Assembly (NCBI GenBank): GCA_005406025.1
Contig: BGZK01002045.1
Location: 1 to 64,000 of the forward strand
DNA from: Eumeta japonica
Lineage: Eukaryota > Arthropoda > Insecta > Lepidoptera > Psychidae
DNA: 64,000 nucleotides
Reading direction: 5' to 3'
Of this stretch, positions 1 to 10,559 are shown in pieces. Position numbers and translations under genes: made by a program. How positions within the stretch are numbered: the stretch's first letter is position 1; every line of letters starts with the position of its first letter. The notes beneath the pieces were generated by a model. The model was not told the DNA's origin. It did no database searches and saw only the letters and a list, made by a program, of their open reading frames with translations.

Positions 1-330
1 CTATATAAAACTAGTTGTTACCCGCCCGCTTCGCTGAGCGTAAATTTAAATTTAGTAAATTTTTTTGTTATTCAAATGTGCCTCCGGTTTTGCTCCCGTG
101 GACATAGATTAGAATGAATTCTTTGATCTTCTATCGTCTGACTTTGCTGTCCGTTTTGATAGCGATCAAGGTCATATTCTAGATATAAATTCTGGTTCCA
201 TTGTCGAGTCCAGTCCCTGTCGCACTTAGGATTTCATGCCGGTCACGATACCGATCTTGGTCCTCCTTTAGGCATTGATAGTAATAACAACAAATTACGA
301 TTTATATTGGAATGGACAACGAAATATATA
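1..330. repeat. Decayed interspersed repeat with pyrimidine-rich segment
   Basis: The first bases (CTAGTTGTTACCCGCCCGCT) and the nearby run ACATAGATTAGAATGAATTC resemble a second decayed stretch at 12740-12905 (ACTAGCTGTGCC..., GAACATAGAATGAATTC), so both look like old copies of one dispersed repeat. I recall similar wording from many lepidopteran genomes, but cannot name the family. Positions 120-290 are an irregular TCC/TTC/CGG-rich stretch like those at 45.75 and 61.8 kb. No coding sequence is seen. Confidence 0.4.
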
Positions 331-434
331 AACACCATTATTACTGGTATTATTAATTGTTTTACATAAAAGGTAATTTTATTATATATATATATATATA
401 TCCTATTTGAGAACATAATATACCTCTATACAAT

Positions 435-3192
435 ATTTGATTACAACCCATCTTGCCATCAGCGTATGACAAACATTCATATAGACATATTTTTACATTG
501 TTTGTATTATAAATGGCCTTTAACCATCTACAAACGAATCCCCGTCGAATTGTCAAAGTTCCAATTCAATCCATACAGCCGTCAGCGTATGACAAACATT
601 CATATAGACACATTTTTACATAGTTTATATTGTAAATGGCCCATAACCATCTACAAACGATTCCCAGTCGAATTGTCAAAGTTTCAATTACAATCCATCC
701 AGCCATAAGCGTATGACAAACATTCATATAGACATATTTTACATTGTTTGTATTATAAATGGCCTTTAACCATCTACAAACGATTCCCCGTCGAATTGTC
801 AAAGTTCCAATTACACCATCCATCAGCCATCGGCAACATTCATATAGACATATTTTTACATTGTTTGTATTATAAATGGCCTTTAACCATCTAAACGATT
901 CCCCGTCCAATTGTCAAAGTTCCAATTACAATCCACCCAGCGGTCAGCGTATAATAATTCATGTAGCCATATTTTTACATTGTTTATTATAAATGGCCTT
1001 TAACCATCTACAAACGATTCCCCGTCGAATTGTCAAAGTTCCAATTACAATCCATCCAGCCATAAGCGTATGACAAACATTCATAGACATATTTTTACAT
1101 TGTTTGTATTATAAATGGCCTTTAACCATCTACAAACGATTCCCCGTCGAATTGTCAAAGTTCCAATTACAATCCACCCAGTCATACATGACCAACATTC
1201 ATGTAGCCATATTTTTACATTGTTTGTATTATAAATGGCCTTTAACCATCTACAAACGATTCCCGTCGAATTGTCCAAAGTTCAATTACAATCCATCCAG
1301 CCATCAGCGTATGACAAACATTCATATAGACACATTTTTACATTGTTTATATTATAAATGGCCTTTAACCATCTACAAACGAATCCCCGTCGAATTGTCA
1401 AAGTTCCAATTACAATCCATCCAGCCATCAGCGTATGACAAACATTCATATAGACATATTTTTACATTGTTTGTATTATAAATGGCCTTTAACCATCTAC
1501 AAACGATTCCCCGTCGAATTGTCAAAGTTCCAATTACAATCCACCCAGCGGTCAGCGTATGACAAACATTCATGTAGCCATATTTTTACATTGTTTGTAT
1601 TATAAATGGCCTTTAACCATCTACAAACGATTCCCCGTCGAATTGTCAAAGTTCCAATTACAATCCATACAGCCGTCAGCGCATGACAAACATTCATATA
1701 GCCATATTTTTACATTGTTTATATTATAAATGGCCTTTAACCATCTACAAACGATTCCCCGTCGAATTGTCAAAGTTCCAATTACAATCCATCCAGCCAT
1801 AAAGTATGACAAACATTCATATAGACATATTTTACACATTGTTTGTATTATAAATGGCTAACCATCTACAAACGATTCCCCGTCAGAATTGTCAAAGTTC
1901 CAATTACAATCCACCTAGCGGTCGGCGTATGACAAACATTCATGTAGCCATATTACATTGTTTATATTATAAATGGCCTTTAACCATCTACAAACGATTC
2001 CCCGTCGAATTGTCAAAGTTCCAATTACAATCCATACAGCCGTCAGCGCATGACAAACATTCATATAGCCATATTTTTACATTGTTTATATTATAAATGG
2101 CCTTTAACCATCTACAAACGATTCCCCGTCGAATTGTCAAAGTTCCAATTACAATCCATCCAGCCATAAGCGTATGACAAACATTCATATAGACATATTT
2201 TTACATTGTTTGTATTATAAATGGCCTTTAACCATCTACAAACGATTCCCCGTCGAATTGTCAAAGTTCCAATTACAATCCACCCAGCGGTCAGCGTATG
2301 ACAAACATTCATGTAGCCATATTTTTACATTGTTTATATTATAAATGGCCTTTAACCATCTACAAACGATTCCCCGTCGAATTGTCAAAGTTCCAATTAC
2401 AATCCATCCAGCCATCAGCGTATGACAAACATTCATATAGACATATTTTTACATTGTTTGTATTATAAATGGCCTTTAACCATCTACAAACGATCCCCGT
2501 CGAATTGTCAAAGTTCCAATTACAATCCACCCAGCGGTCAGCGTATGACAAACATTCATGTAGCCATATTTTTACATTGTTTATATTATAAATGGCCTTT
2601 AACCATCTACAAACGATTCCCCGTCGAATTGTCGAAGTTCCAATTACAATCCATCCAGCCATAAGCGTATGACAAACATTCATATAGACATATTTTTACA
2701 TTGTTTGTATTATAAATGGCCTTTAACCATCTACAAACGATTCCCCGTCGAATTGTCAAAGTTCCAATTACAATCCACCCAGCGGTCAGCGTATGACAAA
2801 CATTCATGTAGCCATATTTTTACATTGTTTATATTATAAATGGCCTTTAACCATCTACAAACGATTCCCCGTCGAATTGTCAAAGTTCCAATTACAATCC
2901 ATCCAGCCATCAGCGTATGACAAACATTCATATAGACATATTTTTACATTGTTTGTATTATAAATGGCCTTTAACCATCTGCAAACGAATCCCCGTCGAA
3001 TTGTCAAAGTTCCAATTACAATCCACCCAGCGGTCAGCGTATGACAAACATTCATGTAGCCATATTTTTACATTGTTTGTATTATAAATGGCCTTTAACC
3101 ATCTACAAACGAATCCCGTCGAATTGTCAAAGTTCCAATTACAATCCACCCAGCGGTCAGCGTACGACAAACATTCATATAGACATATTTTC
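435..3192. repeat. 124-bp tandem satellite array, about 22 copies
   Basis: A monomer of about 124 bp is repeated head to tail. It includes the landmarks CAAACATTCATATAGACATA, ATTATAAATGGCC, CATCTACAAACGATTCCCCG and GAATTGTCAAAGTTCCAATT. Copies are highly similar, with small deletions in some units near 820-950 and 1800-1950. Two variants are distinguishable: A has 'CATATAGACATA' and 'CCATCCAGCCATAAGCG', B has 'CATGTAGCCATA' and 'CCACCCAGCGGTCAGCG'. From about 2110 to 3060 they mostly alternate, implying a 248-bp higher-order unit. The 66-residue frames that recur every 124 bp on the minus strand are by-products of the period, which is not a multiple of three, and are not genes. Confidence 0.95.
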
Positions 3193-3655
3193 ATTATTAA
3201 ATTTATGAGCATACTTAAACTTATGACAATTTTCCAACAGAAGTTTGGAGAACTTTTTAACAGATTCTTTTACTTCTTTAAAATCGTCTTTTTCACTTTG
3301 TTTCAATTCGCACAAGAAACACTGCATGATGAACAATTTCTTTTTTACAAAGGCAGCACTTTAACAGTTAAAGGAAAAACTTTATTTTTATTAGAATTAT
3401 GAATAAAGAAAATTCGGCGTCGGTTGAAAAAAAGGATGGCGTGTAGGTTATGGACGCCACGCGGCCACTGTTTGTGTTTGTAACAGCTGGGCATATGCAT
3501 GCGCTCTCTGCCCCCATCATCTTTCTCACTCACTCTCATGCACACAGAGAGCGTTCAGGGAGAGAGGGGAGATATATATAGGTATACTTAAATGCTGAAT
3601 ACAGAACGAATAATTTTAATAGATATTTTATCGATTTTTATTAGGATTTCCCACA
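3193..3655. other. Unassigned flank of the satellite
   Basis: A T-rich stretch, then a mixed segment at 3420-3560 with CT/CA-rich runs (CTCTCTGCCCCC, TCACTCACTCTCATGCACAC, GAGAGAGGGGAG) and a short TA run. I see no gene. Confidence 0.4.
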
Positions 3656-4120
3656 TTTCTTGTCGGACAATTGTAGAATCACGTTTAGAACATTATTTTA
3701 TTACTAAAAAAATAAAAATTAGGTTAATATTAATAACTTTTTTGAGTTGGTATTATCAACATTTTTAGAGTGTCGGACTGGCGCATAACCCCATTAATTT
3801 TGTCGGACAACGTTACGGTTGTATTATATTCATTTTAATTAACCCATAAAAAAAAATTAGACTGATATTAATCACTTTTTTGAGTTGGGATTTCCAACAT
3901 TTTCAGTACGTCGGACTGGCGCATAGTCCCCATTAATTTTGTCGGACAATCTGTTTTTTATTTTCTCATAAATTAATCTTTAAAATAAAATAAGAACCAA
4001 CTTGCTATTAGTAAATTTTTGCACCGTACTTATCGACATGTTTCAAGGCCTTTAGCAAATTTAGTCCCCAAAACCGAGATTTTTGTCTCATAAAAAGTTT
4101 GTCCGACTCACTGAAATGAA
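3656..4120. repeat. Two direct copies of a 138-bp GTCGGAC repeat
   Basis: The stretch starting ATTAG at 3718 recurs at 3856 with about 85-90% identity. Both copies carry ACTTTTTTGAGTTGG, GTCGGACTGGCGCATA and CCATTAATTTTGTCGGACAA. The offset measured at two anchors is 138 bp. A further TTGTCGGACAA lies upstream (about 3661) and a GTCCGAC appears near 4101. This looks like an internally duplicated part of a mobile repeat with GTCGGAC-type ends. The family was not recognised. Confidence 0.6.
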
Positions 4121-4650
4121 GCGATTTAGAAAGTTTCAGCCTGATATTTATGACTTGACAAAAAGGTCGACGGACGCAGGCCTATAATCGACATAACAGA
4201 AGGCGCGGCGATCGCTGGGCGAGAGAGTGAGCGACGGCACGCCGGCCGAAAAATACAAGTACCCCCGATGTCATTCAAACACAAAAATTAAATTCTGGCT
4301 ACTTCTCGAACTTACGAATGAAATTTACAAGTTGAGAGGCAGACAGGAGAGTGCGTGGGAATGCCATCGGGGTTACCACTTTACAATCTGAACAGATAAA
4401 TAAAAAGGGATTGAAATCAAAATAAAAACCGTTACAAGACCAGAATCACCTTCGATATACGGAGAAAATATGGAATGCAGAAAATCTATTATTTTTTTGT
4501 AATTGTAAGTTTGATATCGTGTACTCAATCGGACATTGTATAAGAGCCAAAAAGGTCGCATGAATACGAATTAAATATCACGATTAGCAACAGTGGCCGA
4601 CGGTACCAACCTCGGAAAATGGATTGGTACCATCTGATGGCTAACTCTAG
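4121..4650. other. Unassigned AT-rich sequence with a small GC-rich patch
   Basis: Positions 4190-4255 are locally GC-rich (GGCGCGGCGATCGCTGGGCG, then a GCCGGCC core). The rest is AT-rich. No reading frame here has convincing protein-like composition. Confidence 0.3.
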
Positions 4651-4986
4651 CACCGCGTGCGCTCATTGGTCAAATTAAATAGCACGCACTTATCTCGGCT
4701 TCATGTTCGTCATATCCGTCACTTTTCACGAAATCTCCCACACAGACTGCAGGTAAGGGAGAACAAAGATGTAACACACCAAAAATTTAAACTGCCTACT
4801 TACGATCTAAAAGAATGGATTAAGAAAGTTTTGACACAGAATAAAAGCCGGTGGTTTAACTACGAACGTCACACAAAATATTTGAATGCGATTCGAAGCA
4901 ACAAGTGCAGTTTTGAAACAAATCTGTCAATGACCTTTGTTAAAAGTCAATTTCAAGAAAGGATCTTGAAAGAGGCTTTAAAATGA
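4651..4986 (+). CDS. Candidate 3'-terminal coding exon, unknown protein
   Basis: An open frame runs from a stop at 4648-4650 to TGA at 4984-4986. It has no ATG until near its end, so if real it must be spliced from upstream; AG acceptors just before 4745 (CCCACACAG) or 4755 (ACTGCAG) are possible. The second half looks like real protein: KFKLPTYDLKEWIKKVLTQN, then KSRWFNYERHTKYLNAIR and QFQERILKEALK. Charged, amphipathic and low in simple repeats, it is unlike chance AT-rich translation. An AATAAA lies 92 nt after the stop. I recognise no domain. It could also be the end of a transposon gene. No upstream partner exon was identified. Confidence 0.4.
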   Translation, partial: HRVRSLVKLNSTHLSRLHVRHIRHFSRNLPHRLQVRENKDVTHQKFKLPTYDLKEWIKKVLTQNKSRWFNYERHTKYLNAIRSNKCSFETNLSMTFVKSQFQERILKEALK

Positions 4987-5077
4987 TTGATATTTACTTA
5001 GAAATAATCTGTATAAAGTATACTAATTTTGTATTGGTGTCTTGTAATTTGTATAATGTGTACCAATTTTATAAGAC

Positions 5078-5083
5078 AATAAA
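5078..5083 (+). terminator. Poly(A) signal AATAAA
   Basis: Canonical hexamer 92 nt downstream of the stop of the candidate terminal exon, followed by TTTTGCATTTTTT. Position and strand fit, but the hexamer is common by chance in DNA this AT-rich. Confidence 0.35.
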
Positions 5084-5639
5084 GAGTACTTTTGCATTTT
5101 TTCGACATTATTTTTAGATCGTAATGACTCAAAAACAAGTAAAAATAACAATATTGTATTTGTTTCTGAGAGTCAACTCATAAGGATTGAGAAAAGAAAT
5201 TATCAATAAAAAATGTTAAAATCAATCTGATGCATAAAAATATATAGGGACTACTAAGTAAAGAACTGGAAATTGAGTTATTCATGAATTATAATGAGAT
5301 TTACATATTTGGCGGAATGTTTGAAAATCAGTAGTATTTAACTATAAATTTTAAATATTAAGCATAATATTTACTTTAACATTTAGCAAAACTGTCAAAT
5401 TCTATTGCTTCAAAAATTACTTATTTAAAGTTAAATGTTAACCGACAGGTTGCTGTCAGCTACGATAAGTGCCTAATATATGACTCTTAATTTTATAGAT
5501 ATCCGAAGTTTCCGAAATGGATTACGAAGAAAAACTGCAATCATTACCTATCACCATAAATTATTAAGAAAATAATCAAATTAGAACTGAAATATAGAAC
5601 TATGTATATACCGTCAATGTTACATTAGCCAAAATAGCG
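5084..5639. other. Unassigned AT-rich sequence
   Basis: No gene-like frame, no clear repeat ends. A short ACAGGTTGCTGTCAGC near 5445 is weakly self-complementary. Confidence 0.3.
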
Positions 5640-5818
5640 GATTTGAAAGTTAATTTAGCATTTAGAAATGGTCTCACGCATCTCCAACATTAACTCTTAA
5701 AGTTACCGGTTAACTGTCAATTGTGAAGTTGAAATAACATGTTTTGACGTGTTTAGCTTTTTAACTTTAACAGTTAGCAGCTAATTATTGTAAATGAGAG
5801 TTTTAAGCACACCGCTGA
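5640..5818. mobile_element. Partial MITE, same family as 33851-34103
   Basis: Positions 5735-5818 (TTTTGACGTGTTTAGC, AACTTTAACAGTTAGCAG, AAGCACACCGCTGAT) match the right inverted end of the MITE at 33851-34103. The interior AACTGTCAATTGTGAAGTTG matches that element's interior. The left end with its inverted GCGGTGTG terminus is missing, so this is a truncated copy. Confidence 0.6.
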
Positions 5819-5929
5819 TTATGTATTACAGAAATTGGCTTAGAAGTCACCAATTCATGTTTAATTTCAGTATGGACCAAGTAGCAAATTCGTTGAGCAG
5901 AGAAAAAGTTATGCATGGCGGCTCCGTAA

Positions 5930-6700
5930 TACCAATTAAAAATAATGTATAATAATATAAAGGTGTTTTCTGTGATTTATTCTAGGCATTTGACTGTGTT
6001 TATCAAGAGACATCATTGTGGCGTCACGGATTGAACCCTTGGATTTTTGGAGTCTTTTCTAAATGATATCATTCAAAGGGTTGACATTAATGGTAAGAGG
6101 TTGTCAAGAATTGCACTCAATATGGGTGTATCACAGGCTTCAGTTTTTTGACTATTTCTATTCCTAGTGTACATAAATGATCTACCACCTATTGTTGAAG
6201 ATATTCATAGAATTGTATTGTTTGCTTACGAAACCTCCTTATTTTTTAAGGTTGATAGGTATCAACCAATTCTTAACAAAATAAGCATCTCTCAAATAGT
6301 TTAAGTAGTGGTTTAGTACTAACAATCTTTTGCATAATGAAAAGAATACAAAACTCATAAAATTTTCAAAATCTAATTCTAAATTAACCGACACAAACGT
6401 TAATGGTCAAGAACGAGGTAATGGAGATTGTAGATACGACCTTATTTCTTGGTCTCACTTTAGATGCTAAGTTACGTTGGAATTCTCATATTACGAGATT
6501 AGCGAAAAGACTTGGTTCTGCAGCATATGCAGTCAAAAGAATTCGGCGTTTTAATTAATTATGAACTATTTAAACAAAACATTTCGTTAAAAGAAAGTTA
6601 TATGGCAAGAGCTATTATACAGTGTATGAATTTCTTAATGAAAAAAGCGCATGAGATTGAGCTGCTCGGCTATGAGGTTGGTTCATATTATTTCTAAATG
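5930..6700 (+). pseudogene. Non-LTR retrotransposon reverse transcriptase, dead
   Basis: Conceptual reading across several frames recovers reverse-transcriptase blocks in the right order: 'GVFCDLF.AFDCVYQETSL' near 5960 (family: DLSKAFDCV), 'QRVDINGKRLS' and 'IALNMGVSQ' near 6080-6130, 'FLVYINDLPPIVEDIHRIV' near 6165-6220, 'LFAYETSL' near 6220 where active elements have FADDTSL, then 'FLGLTLDAKLRWNSHITRLA' near 6450-6510 and 'AYAVKRIRR'. The catalytic aspartate pair is altered and frames are broken by stops and shifts. The order and spelling fit a Jockey/CR1-type LINE. The endonuclease is missing, so the copy is 5' truncated, as is usual for LINEs. Confidence 0.8.
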
Positions 6701-6739
6701 TCGACTAAAATATTAATTACTAAATACTTTTTATCAACG

Positions 6740-6900
6740 AGTAAAAAATAGCAACCCTTGAGTTTCTTGCCCATTCTTTTCAAGGTGAATCTGCATTTGG
6801 AATGGGTGGTAATGTCAAAAAGAATTCAGTAATGACGTATTTCAAGTGTAATTTCATTACCTAGGAAATAAAGATATTTTTCATTGATCGATTGATACTT
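6740..6900 (+). repeat. 3' tail of the LINE at 5930-6700
   Basis: GAGTTTCTTGCCCATTCTTT, then GAATCTGCATTTGGAATGGG, GACGTATTTCAAGTGTAAT and GAAATAAAGATATTTTTCAT resemble the 3' UTR of a LINE family common in Lepidoptera (from memory: '...gccggttcttctc...gaatctgc...ggtggt...'). It ends in ATTGATCGATTGAT, a plausible short 3' repeat tail. It lies directly downstream of the reverse-transcriptase remnant on the same strand. Confidence 0.6.
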
Positions 6901-7258
6901 ACTGGGGAACTTTAGGATTACGATCGATTTTGAGGTCATTTTGATATAGTTTAGGCCTTGATATCGCGAACTTAAATACAATCATAATTATTTACTTAAT
7001 AGCTTAAAATCAAAATGAGTAACGATAAAAATAAAATTAAAAGAAAAGCAATTTCATAGATTTTGATAGGAAAAAAAATTGTAGATATCTGAATACCATC
7101 ATTGGGCATGTCGATATAATTAGTAGCTCTAAAGAAATTGCAACTTGAATGCGTAAACGTCAATAAAAATCAGCAGAAACTGGCAGAATTTAAAAATATT
7201 TTCATTTGCAAATCTATAGCATTAAATAAAAATTGGTATGTGAACAAAATCGAGGAAT
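6901..7258. other. Unassigned AT-rich sequence
   Basis: No gene, repeat ends or structured RNA recognised. Confidence 0.3.
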
Positions 7259-7600
7259 GAAGTGAGGCGAACGACGAAAACGCGGCCCACCCTCGAGCAC
7301 CATCGAGCCTTCTCCGGCGCAGCCTTCGCGACGAGAATTGGGTCATTTTTAATATTACAAGATAAGAAGCTGAAATTTTTCATTCGTCAATGGGAGACAG
7401 AATAAGCAATGTAAAATTGTGAAGAGCCGGCGATTGCGAAGGCTCGTGAGGAGTTTGCGACTGTCGCTCTATAATTAACGAGGGCGCCGGCAGGGCGGGA
7501 GGAGCGCGAGTGCGGGCCTCTTTTGGAGGCACTCGGCCCGAGAGCGGCCGCGCTGACGCCGCGCGGCCCGCGGCGCCGACGTCCCTTCGACACTTTGAGT
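7259..7600. promoter_or_regulatory. GC/CpG-rich island 1, possible regulatory element
   Basis: Two GC-rich blocks (7270-7335 and 7420-7585) stand out from flanks that are mostly A+T. The second has CTCTATAATTAACGAGGGCG, so a TAATTA homeodomain-type core abuts GC-rich sequence, then dense CpG (GAGCGGCCGCGCTGACGCCG). The minus-strand frame over it is Arg/Ser/Ala-rich and low in complexity, as expected from GC-rich DNA, so I do not call it coding. Regulatory function is inference. An exon of an unseen gene is the alternative. Confidence 0.35.
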
Positions 7601-8084
7601 CGATATACGCCTCTATTAGATCTATACTCGACTACGGCCGCTCGAAATGCATTATGAAATAGGGGTAATCACATGTTTGGAATACATTTAAAGTCATTTC
7701 AAGTTAAATGACACACCAGAAAAAATCTTATAGCGAAACACCGTCTTTTTGCTTCTTATTCATTTTTGTATTATAGTTTTCAAATAAACATAATGTTGGT
7801 TAGGTCTTTGTACACATTATTTAGAAATTTGGTAAAATTAAAGGTACATGTCTTAAGCGCTCGTGACGTACGTATGTTGTTTAAATTAGAGGTTAATGAT
7901 AATATATGAGCTTTTCACCAAAAATCCTTTTTTGAAGTTCTTCAAAACTTTCCCGAAGTCACTAATTAAAATTATTATACAATAATCATTGTTAATTTAA
8001 ACGTATTACTAATCACATTAAAAATAACTTTGAAATTAATTAAAACGTTTGAAAGTAATTAAAAATAAATAAAAAAAACAAATT
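7601..8084. other. Unassigned AT-rich sequence
   Basis: Nothing recognised, apart from a CGTGACGTACGTATG motif near 7862. Confidence 0.3.
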
Positions 8085-8160
8085 CTAGGACAGATTTGAA
8101 TCCGGGCACCCTGCGCGAGCGACTTAAAGCTAAACAGTTGAACTAAATCGTACAGCTGAT
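8085..8160 (-). repeat. tRNA-like segment, probable SINE head or tRNA relic
   Basis: Read on the minus strand, TTTAGTTCAACTGTTTAGC is spaced from GGATTCAAATC like the A and B boxes of RNA polymerase III promoters. No acceptor stem or proper anticodon arm can be folded by eye, so it is not a working tRNA gene. A decayed tRNA-derived SINE is the simplest reading. Confidence 0.35.
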
Positions 8161-8875
8161 CCTGGGGCGATACTAGTTGTTTTATTTTTGATATTACTAC
8201 CGCCATCTGTTGGCAATTAAAAAAACATAAAACTTTCATTTCAATCTCCATTTCAGATATTTAAGCGAAATGACAAATCAAAACATGAATAACTGCGAGT
8301 TAAAAAATACAGTTACAGCTAATCGGTACTACATCAAGCTATAATTTTCAATACGATTAGTGATGAGATTGGAAAAGAAATTAAGTTTAAAATTTAAATA
8401 GTTTTTTAGTTATCGTGATTACACGGGATTTTCAGGCGACAGAAGAAGCATACCTACGCTCGTGCTTAAGGCATGCTATAATGGGATTATATATATGTTT
8501 TCGTTTTTACACTGTAAAATTACGTAATACAGATAATTTATTTTGAAAGATTTAGGTTTAGTTTAACAAACGACCGCTGCCCTCTTTCGTTTAATCGGTG
8601 ATGGTATATGCCCTTGTTGTATAATGCCACCATACGGTGACAGTTTCTTTTCCTATATACACGGAAAGGAAACAAAACCAAATTGGTTGGTTATAAAAAA
8701 TTTAGAACATGCAGGTCGTTTGTGTCATCGCTTTGTCTGACGACGTGGTTTTTCTCTTTTAATATGTTATTGTGGGTTTGAAGGAAATTTTAAGGCTAAA
8801 ATTAATCGACAACTCTTCGTTTAACTACATTATAGAACCATATTCGAGCGGTGCGGTTCGTGAATACTTATCGAG
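8161..8875. other. Unassigned AT-rich sequence
   Basis: Mostly AT-rich. 8570-8650 has ordinary base composition. No reliable gene or repeat was found. Confidence 0.3.
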
Positions 8876-9000
8876 CAGTTTTACACTCGAGCCTGAAACG
8901 GTTCGAACTGGAGTGGGGCGGCGTGCCGAGGGCGCCGCCGCCCTGCGGCGTCAGCGCCCGCCGCCGCACTTCAGCCGCCGCATGGCCGCCTTCAAAAAGA
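8876..9000. promoter_or_regulatory. GC/CpG-rich island 2
   Basis: A compact block (GGGCGCCGCCGCCCTGCGGC, CCGCCGCCGCACTTCAGCCG) in AT-rich flanks. GGCGCCGCCGCC and CCCGCCGCCGC tracts can pair with nearby complements, so it may fold. The plus-strand frame through it is Arg/Pro/Ala-rich and ends soon after, and is not convincing as protein. Confidence 0.3.
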
Positions 9001-9254
9001 AGAGTATTCTGAGCTTAAGGTCCATGTATTTTTAACGTTTTCGCACCGGCACTCTTATCGGCTCGTTGCTTCTTTTTCATTAGAAATGTTTATTTATTTG
9101 CGTGTTTCCGCAAAGATTTCCGAAGTTGCATGAATTGATACTTTTAGGGGTATCATAGACGAAACTCAGTGCTATTTTCTGGTAGGTTTCGAATTCGGAT
9201 ATAGGTCTTTATTCGATATTATAATTAAAAAATAATATAATCTGTAAACACATT

Positions 9255-9770
9255 TTGTGACGGACCGGGCCCACACGAACAGAACATTTAACGGCCCGTT
9301 TTTGTTTGTTACTGTGCTGGTCCGCTCATTATGTTACAGTAACGGTACCTCGCCTCGTCGTCAAAACAATAACCCCTGAACACTATGTGTCTACAGGGGT
9401 ACAGAGTTTACTGCCGAGAAGCTACCGCGTATACTGTTGTATGCAGCGAGTGTAATCGAATGCAAACGAATATGCAGAATGGAAATGCGTTTATATATAT
9501 TTTTTTCTGCACTTTTCGTTTTCGTCCTTCCGAAGATTGACGAATTAAACGGTTCAATTTTAGACCAATAAAATCGAGACGCCCCGGATTGAAAATTTGT
9601 CATCGACCAGAAGCGGTATCGTCGAGACATCTATGCTATTTCTCATCGCTGATTCCGGGCCGTGCTGTAAAAGGTGCCGTTATTCGGCGGTCCTGAACGT
9701 CTACCGCCATCGGTCGGCGAACCTGCCGTAATGAGAGCTGCCGCCATTCTGTTCACCCATAAATAAGTAA
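9255..9770. mobile_element. Short ORF-less derivative of the Jockey element at 19306-23690
   Basis: GTGACGGACCGGGCCCACAC followed by TTTAACGGCCCGTTTTTG at 9257 matches 19306 onward (GTGACGGATCGGGCGCACCC, ...TTTAACGGCCCGTTTTTG). Similarity continues in blocks through TTCGTCCTTC and 'agaccaat.aaat' to about 9600. GATTCCGGGCCGTGC at 9652 matches 20518 (GATTCCGGGCCGTAC). Then CTACCGCCATCGGTCGGCG and GTAATGAGAGCTGCCGCC at 9701-9755 match 23625-23670. The 516-bp copy therefore has both ends of the 4.4-kb locus but none of its ORFs. The ORF-like stretch at 9391-9630 is part of this repeat. Confidence 0.65.
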
Positions 9771-10310
9771 TGCCCTGTCAAATGTCAGCAATTTCAGAGG
9801 AAGGACCATTTTAGTATTTAACTAAAGTTTACTAATCGCATGCTGTGTTTTCAATAACGCCAAAAAATGTGTTTTAAGTTACATCATTTTTAATCCCTGT
9901 ATATAATAGACTACGCTAATATTTTAAATATGAAATTAGTTATTAATTATTTTTAAACAATTCAAATCAAATATACGTAATTTATCAATTTTTTAAAAAT
10001 AGAAATCTTTGCGTCGCCTACATTTATTTAAAAATGCTTTTTTGTCAGTATCGCAAAAGAGAGGATTATATTTTTAAAAAAAGTGTGTGTGTATTAGTGT
10101 ACACACGTAAGAAGTGAAACTTCTTTGTGACATCATTTTTCGAAAAATGATTTACTATTTACAACTTCACAGAAATTGGTTGAATAAAGCTAAATTAGAT
10201 AAAGTTTATGTAAAAGGCTTTTATTATCATAGACATGGATACAAATAACTTTATAAATTTTTTTTCGCTAATCACTTAATTGAAATATTATTTTTCACGT
10301 CGCTACTGAG
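9771..10310. other. Unassigned sequence before the LTR-element remnant
   Basis: AT-rich, with GTGTGTGTGTATTAGTGTAC at 10084 and GTAAGAAGTGAAACTTCTTTG at 10108, which contains a palindrome related to AAGAAGTTTCACTTC at 10772. It may be part of the LTR element that follows. Confidence 0.3.
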
Positions 10311-10532
10311 TTTCAGAAATAGAAATGTTCAGAGTTTCATGTAGGAGACTTGGTAATGGTATATGTACCTAGAAGGGTGATAGGTAAAACTTTTCAATTA
10401 ATGCGATGTTATAAAGGGCCATATAGAATTGTAGGAAAATTATCGAACGCTACATATAAAATCGAGTCACTCAATGAAAGAATGTGAGATATAGTTCATG
10501 TATGTCGGTTGAAAAAGTTTCAACTTAGACAA
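10311..10532 (+). pseudogene. LTR retrotransposon pol, integrase C-terminal tail
   Basis: Frame from 10332 reads FHVGDLVMVYVPRRVIGKTF, then QLMRCYKGPYRIVGKLSNAT and YKIESLNERM before a stop, continuing 'DIVHVCRLKKFQL'. This is the SH3-like tail of Ty3/gypsy-type integrases (family pattern: F..GDLV.......GK...L...+.GPY++...L....Y.+......++VHV.RLK.+). Nothing upstream encodes the rest of pol, so only the last part of the element survives. Superfamily is inferred from this tail alone. Confidence 0.7.
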
Positions 10533-10559
10533 TAGGAAAATGTAATATATATATAAACT

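Noticed and set aside
435..3192. CRISPR-like regular spacing
   Set aside because: The whole 124-bp unit repeats with no unique spacers, and the DNA is eukaryotic; it is a satellite.
362..3212. Many 60-125-residue frames with the same peptide (…RWLKAIYNTNNVKI…) on the minus strand and counterparts on plus
   Set aside because: They recur every 124 bp in all frames because the satellite monomer is not a multiple of three; no start context or selection is implied.
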